The notes beneath the pieces were generated by a model. The model was not told the DNA's origin. It saw only the letters and a program-made list of their open reading frames with translations, and made no database searches. Position numbers and translations under genes: made by a program. This document shows, piece after piece, positions 23,148 through 34,619 of a stretch of DNA of 64,000 bases (positions within the stretch are counted from its first letter, which is position 1; each line of letters opens with the position of its first letter). This DNA comes from Paulownia fortunei (taxonomy: Eukaryota; Streptophyta; Magnoliopsida; Lamiales; Paulowniaceae), in the NCBI GenBank assembly GCA_019321725.1, contig CM033106.1:14544551-14608550 (forward strand), given 5' to 3'.

Positions 23148-24104
23148 GCTGTTAGACACATCGTATTCAAGGAAAATAGGCCATAAAATATGGTTAGTAA
23201 GGTAACACATAATCACAGTACTAAATATTTTTCGTGTGCAAAATGAAGAATGGACTAGTACTTTTTAATTGAAAAGAAGGTACTATTTACAAAGACACAT
23301 TGTAGTTTTACATAAGAGTAAAATAATGTAAAGTTTAGTTATTTTATTCTCATTCGACCATGATAATATGACTTTCTAGTACTAAGATGAATGTAACATG
23401 CAACATAGCTTATTGAAGAATGATAAAGTCAGTGGTATCCAACATATTAGATGTTGCTTTACACTAGTGTTATTGAAGACTTGACTTATTAAGTGTTACT
23501 AGCATGTTTTTATACATTTGTACATATGAGTCTCTTGAGTTAGATAAAACAACATATTTTCATTTTTGGATTGTGTTGAGATTGTTGGACACATCATATT
23601 CAGGCGAAAACAAGGTGTAAAACATGGTCAATATATAACACACATACTCATGGTACTAAATATTTAGTGACTAAGTATAAAATTATAAAATGGACTGGAC
23701 TAAATACACAGATCAAGTTGTAGTTTTATATAAGTTTGAACATGATAACGTGAATTTCTAGTCTTAAGATGAATAGAATCAAGCACCATAGGAAGAACAA
23801 TAATGTGAGTTATATTTAGTACATTAGATGTTGTTTCATACTAGTGTCATTGAGGACATGACTAATTGGGTGTAACTAGTTTGTTTTCATAAATTTGCAC
23901 ACATGAGTCTCTTGAGTCATGTAAAATAATATAATTTAACCATTCTAAATTGTGTTTAGGTTATTTGACATATCATATTTAGGCAAAATAGGTCATAAAT
24001 TATGGTCAACATAGATAATAATATATTAACAATTAAACATGTAGTTTTATAATTGTAAATTAGACTAGTGTATAAATATTTGAAAACAAATTAGGTAGAC
24101 TTAA

Positions 24105-24240
24105 TAAGTCATGTTCTCACAACCAAACTCCACATTATGTCGGTCTTTTACAAAACTACAGCCTGTTTGTCTATTTAGTACCTTCTTTTCAATACAAAAG
24201 CTAGAAACAAAACATTTAGTACCATGATCATGTGCAGAAC
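24105..24240. repeat. Inverted partial copy of the 420-440 bp repeat
   Basis: The reverse complement of this stretch (GGTACTAAAT..., TTGAAAAGAAGGTACTA, then CTGTAGTTTTG, AATGTGGAGTTTGGTTG) matches 23215-23345 in order. It places an inverted copy directly after the three direct units. Confidence 0.6.
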
Positions 24241-25404
24241 TTATTGCACTTAGAAATTTAAGTGTGTAATATCACAATTATACTTTTATGGTATACTTTT
24301 TTCAACTATGCGATACTTAGTTTTGTAGTAATATGTTAAATGTAAGTATAGAGCTTTGGTATTCAAGTTTAAATTGATAGTACCAAAGTAATAAACATTG
24401 ATAATAATAAGAAGGAATTATAGTATTGGACATATCGTGCACTATATATATACATCTATTGACCATCTATTATATACAACCTTTAATAATAGCAATAGTA
24501 TTATCCATCATGCCATTATCTGAAATAAAAATATATTAGCCATAACCACCATCATCAACAAAATAAGTAACAAAAAACATCTATAACAATCAAGATGATT
24601 GTAAACCATGCTTATGTCTCAAAATGACTATGGCTATACGTGCCCGATATGTACCTAGAGAACACTCCTCTTAAAAATCCCAGAATTCCTTAGTGCCTCT
24701 AGCAAAATATCTACACATAAACACACATATACACAACAATCCAGATCTTCCCCTTATTGGTGGCTTTTACATGACTATACTTCATGTTTTTCATCATCGT
24801 ACTCCAGTGAATATTAAAGATATCTAACCAAAAACTTTGTCTGCAAAAGTATTTGATATTATTATTATTTTGAAAACTTGTTTGCAAGATATTAAAGAGC
24901 TATAATGTGAAAAAACTTATTAAGATTTTTGCCATTTATATCGACTAGAGAAACTAGAATGAGTTTATATGCATGAACTTCTTTCCAATTGTGTTAAAGA
25001 TGACAAGGGACCAATGCTAGGTAGTGTTAATTGACAAGAGGATATACCAACACTAGTTGAGGACATCGGACATCAACCTACTGGCCGTTTGTGCGGGTAT
25101 GATCTCAAATTTCCAAGAAAATTAGCATACTTCTCTTTCTTTAGACCACTTTTCTTGCCTAAGCCTTCTACTACGTCGAGAATTTCAATCTAGCAATTAT
25201 AAGTGTGTTAGTATCTATTCTAACATGCAAAATCACAATATTGATATACATTCTTTTAAAGTATATACTTGAATATATATAGGCATAGAGTGAACATCAT
25301 TGTAAATATGGTCTCTAAAAGTTCTACTTCACAAAATGTTCACATAGAAATTAATCGCATCTGATCTTAACTCCTTCTCAAACAATAGATTACACAACAC
25401 ACTT
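24241..25404. other. Unassigned AT-rich stretch
   Basis: About 1.16 kb in which I see no LTR, primer site or repeat of the neighbouring families, and no open frame over 60 codons. The only notable item is the possible exon fragment at 25073-25189 (minus). Short ATT/AAT runs occur near 24395 and 24860. Confidence 0.5.
25073..25189 (-). pseudogene. Possible captured exon, unrecognised
   Basis: After a plausible splice acceptor (TTGCTAG on the minus strand) there is a 38-residue frame: IEILDVVEGLGKKSG, then LKKEKYANFLGNLRSYP, ending HKRPVG and a stop. The mixed charged and hydrophobic composition looks more coding-like than the AT-rich surroundings. I do not recognise the family, and it may be chance. 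The neighbouring G1 LTR fragment and tandem repeat do not explain it. Confidence 0.25.
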
Positions 25405-26543
25405 CTAACACCTCTTAACCTAACTGCATAACCTAAACAAGCTCATACAATTAAGTCAAGAAATGTTAACCTTTCATCAAAGCCAGATTGTTATGGTTTT
25501 GTTACAAATTTATTTCTTTTTTTTTCATTACAAAAAAAGGAACTTGAAATTCATCTTTTCTTTCATTTCATTATATACACATTTATACTAGTCAAAAATA
25601 GGGCATGATGCTACTATCACTCCATAGTTTATATTCATTTATAAAATCATAACAGAGATGTTTAATTAAAATAAAAGCAAAGTATTCAAAAGGGGCTACA
25701 AAAGTTGTTTGCAACATGGCATATGAACAAATCTTTGTCTGGCATCTCTGGAAGCTTAATCAACCTCTAAAAACTATACATCATCACCTATATCATAAGA
25801 ATCTAATGAGCTAAAAGCTTAGTAAATTGAAACTAATACATGAACAAATGCATTGTATGTTAATTTCATTAATCATTAAATACATTATTCAATTCAATGC
25901 GTTTTCTTTCATAAATTATTCTTTTGGGTACCTTTAAAGTGTGGTACTTAACTGATAGTAATAGATTGTGGTTTTCGGAACTTGTTCCTAATAATTGGCC
26001 AATAAGAGAAATAGTACAGGGTTTTGACCTCAAGTGTTAATCGTATTCTATCTCAAGAGAAATAATACAGGGTTTCAATACTGGTCTTTTGATCTCAGGT
26101 ATTAGTTGTATTCTATCTCATTTATTGTGGTTTTATATATTTTGATTTTTCAACATCAAGTATTTGCCACCTTTGTTGGGTCTGTCGATCCCACTCTTGT
26201 CCTTTACATACCCAACCATCAATCAAATACCATAATTCTTTTTTAAAAACCTTATTATCTTTTATTAGTATCATGTTCATGAATTGTAAATACTTCAAAT
26301 AATATATCATAGTCAAATAATAAAATCACTTTAAAATATAGACAACATTACATGATTCTTCTGACTTACCTCAAGAATGACGTCGATACGGCTGAGGAAA
26401 GAATATGAACTGATGGTTAGTCATTAGAATCAAGTACATACAAGTTTAAAATAATATGATGTAACCTAGTCAACAAACAAATCGAATTTCACCATTTTGA
26501 TATAAGATACTTGTTATCGGCTATGAGATAATTGGGTATTATA
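25405..26543 (-). mobile_element. G1 LTR fragment, reversed
   Basis: It starts within (TC)TAACACCTCTTAACC, the reverse of the G1 LTR 3' end. It continues through the 60-bp doublet and ends near GATAATTGGGTATTATA, the reverse of the 5' end. About 1.14 kb remains of 2.3 kb, because the stretch after about 26395 is deleted internally. It has an extra copy of the doublet unit (see 26004-26110). No matching TSD was found. Confidence 0.75.
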
Positions 26544-28073
26544 AAAGCTAATTGTACAATCAAACTTTCAAGTTACAAATTTGAACCTAAAATAATTCCA
26601 TAACCACCATAGTTTATCATCCTAATTGCATGCCAACGTCATATAATTGAAGTATTATAACTCCAATAACATGTCCCCAATTATTACAACTCAATAACAA
26701 TATATAGAGGTTGGATCATGCTAATATTTCATATTTTATTGTTGCCCAATTGAGTTCCATTCAATCCCTGCCGAGTTTTCACTACACATAGATAACATGT
26801 AAACAAAAGTAATCATGTCATAAACATGTTAGAAATTATGGATTTACCTTAGAAAATTAGCCCCCTTCACACAATACCAAAACTAAATGCTTTATAATGA
26901 TAGTTTTGAGTACTTCTTCAATTATCATGCCATACTTCAACTTTTAACTTAGCCAACCTTACATACATAATGTAAAATCATATATAAACACATTCATGGT
27001 GATAAATATAGATTTTGCTGAAGATAATACGCATATATTTACACTTTAAGGAATCACAAATCAGCAAGTACCATTTATGTCCTTAGTGGTTTCTACTAAG
27101 TTTTTGCAACCAAAAATCCTTCTTTTGTGAATAATAACACTATAAATAACACCCTAACATCATTATAAACAAGAATATAAGTTTTAGAAATCATAAACCC
27201 TTAAGGAACATGAAAACCTATGCCAAAATCGTGAGTTAAGCTCACTTATACACAATTTCAGCCTCGAGTTGTGAATTAGCACTTCCATTTGCTTCCTTTG
27301 CCTTCTCTTTCACTTGGAATCACTTGGGAACATTCAAAAGTTTAAGAAAGAGTTGTGGGAGGTTAAATAATTTCTAACATAGTTTGGGTCATGGCTTTCT
27401 CACTTAGAAGAAAGACAAATATGAGGTGGTTAAGCTTGAGATGGCAAAAGCTTGAGGTGGCAACATATGGTGAAATCTGGTTTTTGACATATCTTGAAAG
27501 CCAAAATCACATGTTCTTCAATGTATATTCATCTATGTACAACTTATTTCAATTGCCAAATGATCCTGTAAATAATTACTACCCTAATTTCCTAATCGTT
27601 TATTCGATTTTTAACCCGATTGACACCCGATCCTTGTATGATTGTCAAGATTGCACTTTGATAATCTTACACACATATGAACCTTATAGTATCACATTTC
27701 AATTGTGATATATCATGTCTAATGTCCCAAGTATGCAAATTACCTATATATACTTTTGTAACACCCTGATCAAATCAAATCAAATCATATAATCTTACTA
27801 GTAACACCTTTAATACTTCTAAAACTATAGTATATAACCCATGAATATTCAATATATTGATCAACCTAAATTTTCTTCTTGTCTCAAAATAAAATTGACT
27901 ACTTAGGTTAGGTAAAATAAACAACTAATAGATATGAAAATGTTAGAAAATTAATGCTCAAGAATGTTATTATAAGATAAAATGAATTATGTCATGTCAA
28001 TATCAATGCAATTGACATATGTAATGTGTGAATTATATTGGCCAAGTGAGTAGTATGAGGTTTGAGTATTACA
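26544..28073 (-). mobile_element. G2 LTR fragment, reversed, with polypurine tract beyond it
   Basis: Homologous to about 15850-17609 of the reference G2 LTR, so the 5' 60% of the LTR is kept. It ends GAGGTTTGAGTATTACA. ACATTTCCTTCAATTTG at 28074-28090 follows. Its complement is purine-rich and sits where a polypurine tract belongs, so this was the 3' LTR of a minus-strand G2 element. Confidence 0.75.
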
Positions 28074-28090
28074 ACATTTCCTTCAATTTG

Positions 28091-28821
28091 TAGTTCAAGT
28101 CCATCCCAAACAATGTCACTACTAAATATATTCACTAATATTAGTAAATTAATCATTACATATAAAAAATGATAATGAGAAATTTATTATATTTTTACCC
28201 TAGATCTTCTCTTAAGAGAAATAAGTCAATATGCGCGGCTCCTTTGGTAAGTCGGAGCACCTCTGTAGTTTGTTTGTCCACAATACTCATCGAGAAACTC
28301 ATACACGACTACTATTGCTATAGCGATCACAACAATATCTTCTTTCTCAATCCCCTGGTCACATTAATATATTCTTCAATCACATAAGTGTTGTGTTTTA
28401 GGTTCACATATGCAGTATTCTTTAGACACAACTCTAGTATCTTAAGTTCATATATGCAATATTATTTGTAAATAAATATTCCATATATGTAGTATCTGAA
28501 TGATAGTGTGTTCTATTTTATTTCTTTCTCTTAGGGGTATGATTGCCTGTTTTATTGTTGATTATTTTTTATAGTGTTCTACTGGTGTGTGACAAAGTTA
28601 ACAGTTTTTCTATTTTTTTTATCATTTCTTAATATTACGCCTTTAACAAAGGAAGAAGGATCTTCATGATTCTTTTTACTACGCTTTTTGCCATCTCTCT
28701 TTTTTTCTTCCTCAGTACAAACACTACCATTACCCCTTATATTGGGTTGCCAACAACCTTAGTGCTACCATCAGTAACATCATTGTCATCATCATCATTG
28801 ATGGTTGTCCTCAACACCACC
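28091..28821 (-). other. Unassigned stretch with two coding-like fragments
   Basis: About 0.73 kb lies between G2 3' sequence and a G1 LTR end. On the minus strand two fragments look coding-like. 28222-28330 has a YEFLDEYCGQTNYRGAPTY block. 28640-28818 has a DDDDNDVTDGSTKVVGNP run followed, after a frame change, by GSVCTEEEKKRDGKKRSKKN. Neither is recognised. They could be remains of the G2 3' region or captured gene pieces. Plus-strand frames such as 28666-28857 are their shadows. Confidence 0.3.
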
Positions 28822-28936
28822 GTGCAATCATGCTATTTGTATGCCATAATTCGATAATGCACATTGATTAGATGCATATTTATGCAAAATGCTTATTATT
28901 GGCTATGTAGGAGAGAATTGAGAATTGGGCATTACA
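28822..28936 (-). repeat. G1 LTR terminal fragment, reversed
   Basis: 115 bp matching the last part of a reversed G1 LTR (GTGCAATCATGCTATTTG...GAATTGGGCATTACA). It ends exactly at the LTR terminus, where a G2 LTR fragment begins. Confidence 0.75.
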
Positions 28937-30628
28937 TATACTAACTCGCTTAATTGATGTATTATAACTCTTATAATATCACCCTAGATGTTAGGGATCA
29001 AATACATCACACCTATGCTGGAACATGTTAATGAACCAAATGGGACAGATTCACAACTTCACATTTTCTTGCTGCTACCTTAATTGGCATGATGATTTTG
29101 ACACTATTAGACATATTCATTCGCTCCCAAATTTTTATCACACTTATCTAACATAAAATAAAATGTAACCATGTCATATAATGGCTAAAACGCATGGATA
29201 TAGCATCCCAAGTTCAGCTCCCTTTACAATATACTAAAACAGATTTTTCCTATAGTGAGTTTTGTGCACTTCATGACATTATTGGTTTTAGTTCCCTTAA
29301 GTATATTCAATCACTCCAAATTTTTAACACACTTAGATAACATATACACAGAAACAACCAGGTCATATTCTTGCCAAAACTAATGGATTTAATGTTGTAA
29401 AACCAGTCCCCTTCACACAGGACAAAATCTGAAATTCAATGGTGACAGTTTTGAGCATGTCTTTAATTATCAGGACATATTTTAATTCCTAAGCTATCCA
29501 AACCTATATACATAATCTTAACTCCTATAAACACACATTCATGATGATAAATATAGGATTTATCCAAGGTTTCTTGCATATTTCAAGCTCAATAAACTAG
29601 AAATCAACATATACACAGATTCTGCCCCCTTAATGGTTCTGCTATGTGTTTGCAACTACAAATCATTATTTTATGCATAATAACTCTATAAATAGCTCTA
29701 ACATCATCATGAACAAGATAATAATCTTACAAAATCACAAAACCCTCAAATAGTATAAAAATTGATGTCAAAACTATATATTAACCTCACATATGCCAGT
29801 TTCAGCTTCTACTTGTGATTACTACTTCCTTTTGCTTCCTTTGCCCTTTTCTATCACTTGGAATCACTTAGGACCATATTAGAGAGATTTTGACATGAGT
29901 TTGGACCCTAAAAATGACTGAAAATGGTTGAGGGTCGTGGGTAAATGGCCAAGAGTGAAAGAAAGCTTGAGGTGCTTGCTTAAGCTTGGTAGCAAGCATG
30001 AGATGGTAAGTTGTGGTATAAATATGATATTTCACCCATCTTTCAAACCTGGATCAGATGTGTCTTACAATACATTAATTTTATTACATTCTATTTTAAT
30101 TACCACAAGATCCCATAGATAATTCATAAGCTAATTTCCTAGCCGTTCATTTAATTTCTTATCCGATTGTCACCCGATTCTTAAATAATTGTCCATATTA
30201 AAATTATATAATATTATACATAAATGAATATTGTAATATCACATTTGAATCATATTGTCTTATGTCCAATGTCCCAAATATGCAATTTACTGATATATAC
30301 TTTTGAAATACTTGGATGATATCAAATCAAACCATATAAGTTTACTAGTAACAACTTTAACACTTCCAAAATTATAACCTATATATCCCATCGATATCCA
30401 ATATTGATCAACCTCATTTTCTTCTTATTTCAATTTAATGTTGATTACTTATATTATGATGATTGACAACTAACACCATATGAGATTTTCTAGAAATTTA
30501 ATGATCAAATGTGATTATAAGGTAAAACGGATCATGCCATGCTAGTTTTAATGCAAGCACTTATGAATAACATGTAATGCATGAATTATATTGGCCAAGT
30601 GAGTAGTGTGAGGCTCGTTTATTATACA
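28937..30628 (-). mobile_element. G2 LTR fragment, reversed
   Basis: Reverse of the 5' 60% of a G2 LTR, ending GGCTCGTTTATTATACA. ACATTTGAAAATTGAG (30629-30644) follows, a decayed polypurine-tract complement like the one at 28074. The start corresponds to an internal LTR position, so its 3' end is missing. Confidence 0.75.
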
Positions 30629-30644
30629 ACATTTGAAAATTGAG

Positions 30645-31624
30645 AATAAGAATTATTCCAATTAATTAATCTGCTTGAAATTAACTTATTTATTCTAAAA
30701 ACCTCACTATCCATGAAAACACCTAGCAAGTAATCATGGCAAACTAGTCTTAGGTAAAATAGTGAGTAAACTTATTTTAGTTGCGAGTACCATACACGCA
30801 TGGTCATTTTAATAACTAATCTTCCGATTGAATCTAGGGCATAGATTATAAGTCGAAAGCCTAAATGATTCAATAACTGTGATCCCATTTCAAGTTTCAA
30901 TGATTCTGGATGAATCACAATTCATCCTACCTTGGCCAAGATCTTTGAATCATGAACTATGAAAACACAGGAGATTCTCTTATTTAAAAAAATAAGTGTC
31001 AAATTCTTTGTTGGCTACTGACAAGCCTCCATGCACACTAGTGCAACAACCAACATACCCCCTTTGTGATTGTGAAGTAATCAAAAAATATATCAGAGTG
31101 CTGCAGGATACGCATAAGGCTACCATCGTGCCTCAAGTTTGAGGACTAGTCGTGTACTATTGCAAAATGGAAATTCTCATTTCAATAGACAAAGCCTCCA
31201 TCTAAGAATTTATTGCGGGCCATGTTCGGTGTACTTGTTACCTAACAAACATCTACATACATGCACTTGCGTTTCTACGTTAATGCTAATAGAATGCGAT
31301 ATTCTCATCTTACGAGCATGCATCATATTGTGAGTCTTATTGATTTATTTGATATTCCATCTCAAAAAACAATCGACTCGGAACTTATTTAAGACAAAAT
31401 CTTTAGAGGCATGTTTCATGATCACCATTATATGCGCAACCATACCCCATAGCTAAATTTGGTGTAAGAACTTTATCTAATGTGTAGAAATAAAATATGC
31501 GAGACATAAGATAAAGAAAATATCTTTTTTATTAATATGATTCACAGTAAGATTATCTTTATAAAAGAAAAAAAGTATAAATACACCCAATTTAATCGGG
31601 GCGCTGGACATCCTACTTTAACAT
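30645..31624 (-). repeat. Copia LTR fragment, reversed
   Basis: The reverse complement matches the first 0.9-1.0 kb of the copia LTRs, closest by eye to 59503 onward (shared GTAGGAT-TCCA and GGGTGTAT-ATAC words). The terminal TG and about eight bases are lost. It meets a plus-oriented LTR fragment head to head at about 31624. Confidence 0.7.
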
Positions 31625-32912
31625 CAGAGCCTTTGATCCTAAAAACCTTCGCCAAGGCAGGATGAATACTAGACGTAGAGTTTTCTAGTGACTCATCAAA
31701 AAATTAATGTGACTTGAAATGGAATCATAGTTATTAAGTCAAATAGGGTTTTGACTAATAATTCAAGCCCCAGACTTAATTGGGAGATTAGTTGATGGGG
31801 GACCGTATTTCCAAGGTACTCATAAAAAAAAGGTTCACTTGTTGTTCACCTAAGACTAGGTAGTCAAGAGGTACTGCTAGGTGTTTCCTTTGATTTGTGA
31901 GGTTCTTAGAATTAAGGGATTAATTCCAAGGAGATTAATTAATTAGATTAATTAATCAAAACATTAAATTTATTCACAAGTTGCAAAGGTTGCAAGCCCA
32001 GTACTAGCTTAGTTGTGAACCTAATGGGTCACACACAAATTAAGATGATCTGCTTTTATACCTATTTTTGTAATCCAAAGTGTTGGATTAAGTTGATTAA
32101 TGGAGATTAATCAACTTGAGTTAGAATTAATTTAAACAGTTAAATTAATTCATTCAAATAAATAATATGATCATTTATCTAAACCTAATAATGATTAGGG
32201 GCTCATGAGAGTGAATTAATTAATTGATGGAGATCAATTATATTAGATTGGCCTAAAATTAATTTAAGAAGTTAAACTAATTTAACCATTTAAAATAATA
32301 AAAATATATTAATTGGTCCTAATATAATTAGGTGGCCTATGATAGAACCATCTAATTAATTAATTTGATCAATTAATTATATTGTGCTTTTTAATTAATT
32401 GATGGAGATCAATTAATTGGACTTTAATAAATTAATTAGAGTCCAAGCCCATGGGGTTAGAGGCCCATTAGGAATTTTTAATTGCTAGAATTAAATAATC
32501 CTAATAAAGATGGAAATAATTTATTTTGAAGTGAAAGAAATAAGAGATAAGGAAGGAAAAGGTTTCCTAATTGGATTTGGGGACTAATTAGGGTAAGAGT
32601 TGGAGACCTAATGGGATTATACCAAGACTACATTATGTATATAAATACACAACGTAGGGACCAAAAACAACAAGTAAGAGAGCTAGAATTTTCGGCCCCC
32701 TCTCCTCTTCTCCTTATCATTTTTTTTGGTGTTCTATTTTCTTATTTCAAGAAGAATTACTCCATCAAAAGGTTCCATCCCTTTTTGATTAAAAGGTTAA
32801 TTATTCCATCACTTGTTGATTTAAGAATTAATCTCCACTCTCAAATAGATTTAGAAATAAGAAGTTCAAATTTACTAGCAGGGATTTGAAGCGCTCTGAT
32901 TATGCATACCCA
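31625..32912 (+). repeat. Copia 5' LTR, truncated at its 5' end
   Basis: It matches copia LTR sequence from about position 480 to the end (…GCATACCCA). A TATA box lies near 32637. A primer site follows, so it is the 5' LTR of the copia copy at 32913-34619. It overlaps in content with the reversed fragment to its left by about 300 bp of LTR. The pair is therefore not a simple inversion of one LTR. Confidence 0.8.
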
Positions 32913-32917
32913 ATAGT

Positions 32918-32931
32918 GGTATCGCAACCTA
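32918..32931 (+). other. Copia primer binding site, degraded
   Basis: TGGTATCGCAACCT lies at the standard place after the LTR, with mismatches to the tRNA-Met primer TGGTATCAGAGCC. Confidence 0.75.
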
Positions 32932-33381
32932 GGTTTATGCATTCTGATTGTTTTCACGATGTTTTATATATAAATCATTCATATGATGAAAAATATGCTT
33001 AATTGCATTTTTGTTTGGGAATTATAATTTTGGAATTTTCTGCATGATTTTAATGTATTAAATTGCACGACACAAAAACAAACAAATAAAAAGAATTAGG
33101 CTGGAAATTCAATTTTTTTATTTTTAAAATTAAATGTTAATTTTAAAATTCTAAAAATTATTTTTATGAAAAACCATGAATTAATTCCCAAACTAGAAAA
33201 ATGTGATTTTTAACAACTTGGTAAATTTAAATGCTTTGGATCATGTGATAATTAAAGTAAGCATGAATTGGATAAATGACCATGGAGCTTAGACCATTTA
33301 CTTTCTATGTATGGTTTTATGCTTTGGGTTTTTGATTAAAATAAGGCTTGCAACTCTCGCCTTTTCTCTATTTTTGACTCT

Positions 33382-33640
33382 GAATGTAAATTTTATCTCC
33401 CTCTAATATACATTCCATTGGAAGAAATTCCAAGGTTTCTTGTTAGGTTAAACAATTGTAATGAGAGTAGTGTTAGGATGGTGAGGTCTTCCTTCACTTT
33501 TGGTGGACAAGAATGTAAATTCTATCTCCCTCTAATGTACCTTCCATTGGAAAAAATTCCAAGGTTTCATATTAGGTTAAACAATTGTAATGAGAGTAGT
33601 ATTAGGATGGTGAGGTTTTCTTTTGCTTTTGGTGGACAAG
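33382..33640 (+). repeat. 129-bp tandem duplication in copia leader
   Basis: GAATGTAAATT(T/C)TATCTCC starts at 33382 and again at 33511. The two units, about 129 bp each, stay alike through GGTTAAACAATTGTAATGAG and TTTTGGTGGACAAGAA. The equivalent stretch in copy 2 (near 8700-8850) is single. Because 129 is a multiple of three, a plus-strand frame at 33418-33684 shows two 43-residue repeats. I take that as incidental. Confidence 0.85.
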
Positions 33641-34085
33641 AAGAAGGGGCAAGGTGGAGAAAAATAAGGATTCAAGGCCCATGAAAGTATGGACGATACA
33701 TTCATGTAATAGATAGGATTTATTACTATTTTGATTAATTACCCTTAGATTGACCTTAAGATCCACCTTGGCTTGAGCGGATTGCATAGAAAAAGGTTCA
33801 TGATCATCCCATTATGTATGTATTGTAGATGCATGCATAGGTTTATTTAATATTTTCCATTGATTATGCTTGCAATCTTAGGATAGTGTAACATTAAATA
33901 AACAACATGAAATAAAATGATGAGGTCTTGGTAAAATTGAAACCCTCACTTAGAGATGTTGTAAGTTTAAGAATTTATTAATTCTCTATCAATCGTTAAT
34001 GGGCAATATTGGACGGGGCCCAATCATCCAAGCCTTCCATCAAAAGTACTTGGCATATGAAATGCTGCCACACTTAGTCCGTTGG

Positions 34086-34195
34086 CCACAAGTCATGGGA
34101 TGTGCTAAGTAGAGGTATTAGCTATGAACCACTACTTGCATAGAGATGCTTGTGGGGTAGGAGGGCTAAAGATGTTGGCCATGAGTTATAGGATA
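34086..34195 (+). promoter_or_regulatory. Paired leader motif, copia copy 3
   Basis: CCACAAGTCATGGGATG starts at 34086 and CCATGAGTTATAGGATA at 34179, 93 bp apart. This copy is more diverged than copies 1, 2 and 4. Confidence 0.5.
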
Positions 34196-34619
34196 TACTT
34201 TAGTTGTCCTATTCACATGGATGTTTGATGGGACATACTTGACACTCAGTACCATATGGGCTCATAAAATTATGGTGTGTGGAAAGTAGTGAGGCAAAAT
34301 AGCTTAAAGGTTGTATGGGATGTAATTGCTAATGTGTTAACTATCTTTTGTTTTATCATATGGGCTCATAAAATTAGAGTGTATGATAAAACTAATTGGA
34401 TTTCAAGCCCACTAGAAAATATAATTTCCCGAATATCCATCATGAGGGTGATGGATTTGAAGAAAATATTGAGAGATATTTATAATTAAAGACATTATTA
34501 TAAATGATTAAATTGTTGAATATGTGCTTCTTTTCTGCCTCGTATTTTATAGATATCTAATTTACATTATGGCTAAAAATTCACCTATATTAATTCTTTA
34601 CACCAACAAACTCACTGGT

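Larger units (their letters stand above)
20543..24090. repeat. Tandem non-coding repeat, period about 420-440 bp, three units
   Basis: Unit 1 is 20543-20811 + 21279-21300 + 23153-23300, split by a MITE and a solo LTR. Unit 2 is 23301-23718 and unit 3 is 23719-about 24090. Shared words in order are TGTAGTTTTA...AAG, GACCATG, TTCTAGT, AAGATGAAT, ATTAGATGTTG, TTACACTAGTGT, CACATGAGTCTCTTGAGT, TTGTTGGACACATCATATTC and GGTACTAAATATTT. Units differ by many substitutions. No coding frame is conserved among them. The origin is not recognised. Subterminal repeats of a large DNA transposon, or a degenerate satellite, are possible. Confidence 0.7.
32932..34619 (+). mobile_element. Copia (family C) copy 3: leader and first codons of gag
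   Basis: The leader is homologous to copy 2 (7876-9731). It has an extra tandem duplication at 33382-33640 and the paired motif at 34086 and 34179. Gag begins at ATG 34569: MAKNSPILILYTNKLTG. It is cut at 34619 by the start of a G2 LTR. The rest of this copy is not found downstream, so it was lost when the G1/G2 complex was rearranged. Confidence 0.8.

Noticed and set aside
28666..28857. Plus-strand hydrophobic peptide resembling a secreted protein
   Set aside because: The Ser/Thr/Leu/Phe run is the complement of an Asp/Lys/Glu-rich stretch with better coding character, and it runs into an LTR end.
33418..33684. Small repeat protein of 88 residues
   Set aside because: It lies in a retrotransposon leader and follows from a 129-bp duplication. 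Copy 2 has no equivalent open frame.
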